Of a stretch of 25,041 bases of DNA, positions 24,540-25,041 are shown in pieces; the stretch's first letter is position 1; every line of letters starts with the position of its first letter. Position numbers and translations under genes: made by a program. This DNA comes from Alphaproteobacteria bacterium (GTDB lineage Bacteria > Pseudomonadota > Alphaproteobacteria > M2410). The notes below the pieces were generated by a model. The model did not search any database and was not told where the DNA came from. It worked only from the letters and a program-made list of their open reading frames with translations. The stretch lies in assembly GCA_021774955.1 (NCBI GenBank), contig JAJFIN010000066.1, positions 1-25,041 of the forward strand, written 5' to 3'.

Positions 24540-24573
24540 GCGTTTACTTAAATTTCTTTTTTCGGGTAAACGC
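24540..24573. repeat. Inverted repeat GCGTTTAC-n18-GTAAACGC before esterase gene
   Basis: Perfect eight-base arms at 24540-24547 and 24566-24573, separated by an AT-rich 18-base spacer, end four bases before the esterase ATG. The right arm overlaps the place of the ribosome binding site, so it may be an operator or an RNA hairpin limiting translation. Confidence 0.4.
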
Positions 24574-24577
24574 GTGA

Positions 24578-25041
24578 ATGCCTAGCTTCCAAGCAAAAAT
24601 TGCTAACAAATTCGCTCGCACTTTTATTCGACCTCATTTCGCGACAGCTCCAGACATCAATGCGCTGCGCAATTGGGTTATACGCCTCGATAAAATATTT
24701 GCGCAAATCCCCCGCCATACAGATGTGACTGAACTGGAGATGGGCATTGTGCCTTCAAAAAAAATATGTGGAAATCAGTCAACAGATGAAAATGTAATAC
24801 TCTACTTCCATGGCGGTGCATTTTGTTTCGAAATGCCAAATCTGCACACGACACTTGTTGCTCGACTGTCGCAGATAACTGGGGCTATAGGTTATCTTCC
24901 CAATTATCGACTGGCCCCGGAACACCCCTTCCCGGCAGCCCCGAAAGATTGTTTTGCCGCATATCAATGGCTTTTGGAACACGGTTACAAAAGCCATCAG
25001 ATTTCTTTGATCGGAGATTCTGCAGGCGGAGGGCTAGTCCT
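24578..25041 (+). CDS. HSL-type alpha/beta hydrolase (esterase), truncated by window end
   Basis: The first 154 residues of an esterase/lipase of the hormone-sensitive-lipase family. FHGGAF (about residues 83-88) is the oxyanion-hole motif in HGGA form. YLPNYRLAPEHPFPAAPKDC (about 107-126) is the typical second block, and GDSAGGG near 147-153 is the nucleophile elbow. The frame is open to the last base. ATG 24578 lies 96 bases after the previous stop and has only a weak GGGTAA upstream, within one arm of an inverted repeat. It probably hydrolyses short or medium acyl esters. The frame is clear although it runs off the end. Confidence 0.92.
   Translation, partial: MPSFQAKIANKFARTFIRPHFATAPDINALRNWVIRLDKIFAQIPRHTDVTELEMGIVPSKKICGNQSTDENVILYFHGGAFCFEMPNLHTTLVARLSQITGAIGYLPNYRLAPEHPFPAAPKDCFAAYQWLLEHGYKSHQISLIGDSAGGGLV

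Noticed and set aside
1..25041. CRISPR arrays, tRNA/rRNA genes, insertion sequences, attachment sites
   Set aside because: None of the expected repeats, cloverleaf or conserved RNA sequences, transposase motifs or terminal repeats were seen on reading the window.

Overview
The window reads as chromosomal DNA of a Gram-negative, probably marine or aquatic, proteobacterium of medium GC content. An 847-residue TonB-dependent receptor with a signal peptide requires an outer membrane. A bifunctional PutA without the N-terminal ribbon-helix-helix, divergent from an Lrp/AsnC regulator, is the usual arrangement in Alphaproteobacteria, so that class is my best guess (inference). No rRNA, tRNA, CRISPR array, phage gene or insertion sequence was seen.

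Layout. (1) 1-1843, plus strand: the 3' part of one acyl-CoA dehydrogenase and a complete second one. They look like the two unequal subunits of a heteromeric enzyme of the kind known from steroid side-chain degradation. (2) 1848-5485, minus strand: an operon of AMP-forming acyl-CoA ligase, a non-canonical amidohydrolase-fold protein, and a KshA-like Rieske oxygenase. (3) 5486-5935: a 450-base divergent control region with a perfect 12-bp palindrome, then the TonB receptor (5936-8479) and a strong terminator. (4) 8551-8841: a small glycine-rich membrane protein. (5) 8924-12686: putA and its divergent Lrp-type regulator. (6) 12683-19457, minus strand: a six-gene cofactor F420 operon in the order cofC-cofG-cofH fusion, SnoaL/NTF2-like protein, SDR, F420:NADP reductase (npdG), cofE, cofD, with a divergent MerR regulator at 19701. 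(7) 20430-22717, minus strand: NMO-like flavoprotein, DoxX protein and enoyl-CoA hydratase. (8) 22912-25041, plus strand: CoA-type Nudix hydrolase, alpha/beta hydrolase, and a truncated HSL-type esterase.

The most notable element is the F420 operon. All classical biosynthetic activities (CofC, CofG, CofH, CofD, CofE) sit in one transcription unit in a proteobacterium. CofC is fused in frame in front of the two radical-SAM halves of FO synthase, giving a 1036-residue three-enzyme protein. The operon also carries npdG, which would charge F420 from NADPH, and two genes with no known biosynthetic role (SDR and SnoaL-like).

No F420-dependent oxidoreductase of the luciferase-like or FDOR type is visible, so the consumer of F420H2 is unknown. 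The flanking genes (acyl-CoA dehydrogenase pair, acyl-CoA ligase, KshA-like Rieske, enoyl-CoA hydratase, NMO-like protein, esterases, TonB uptake) form a lipid, steroid or terpenoid-like catabolic neighbourhood. A working hypothesis is that F420 serves catabolism of such a substrate. The substrate assignment is inference.
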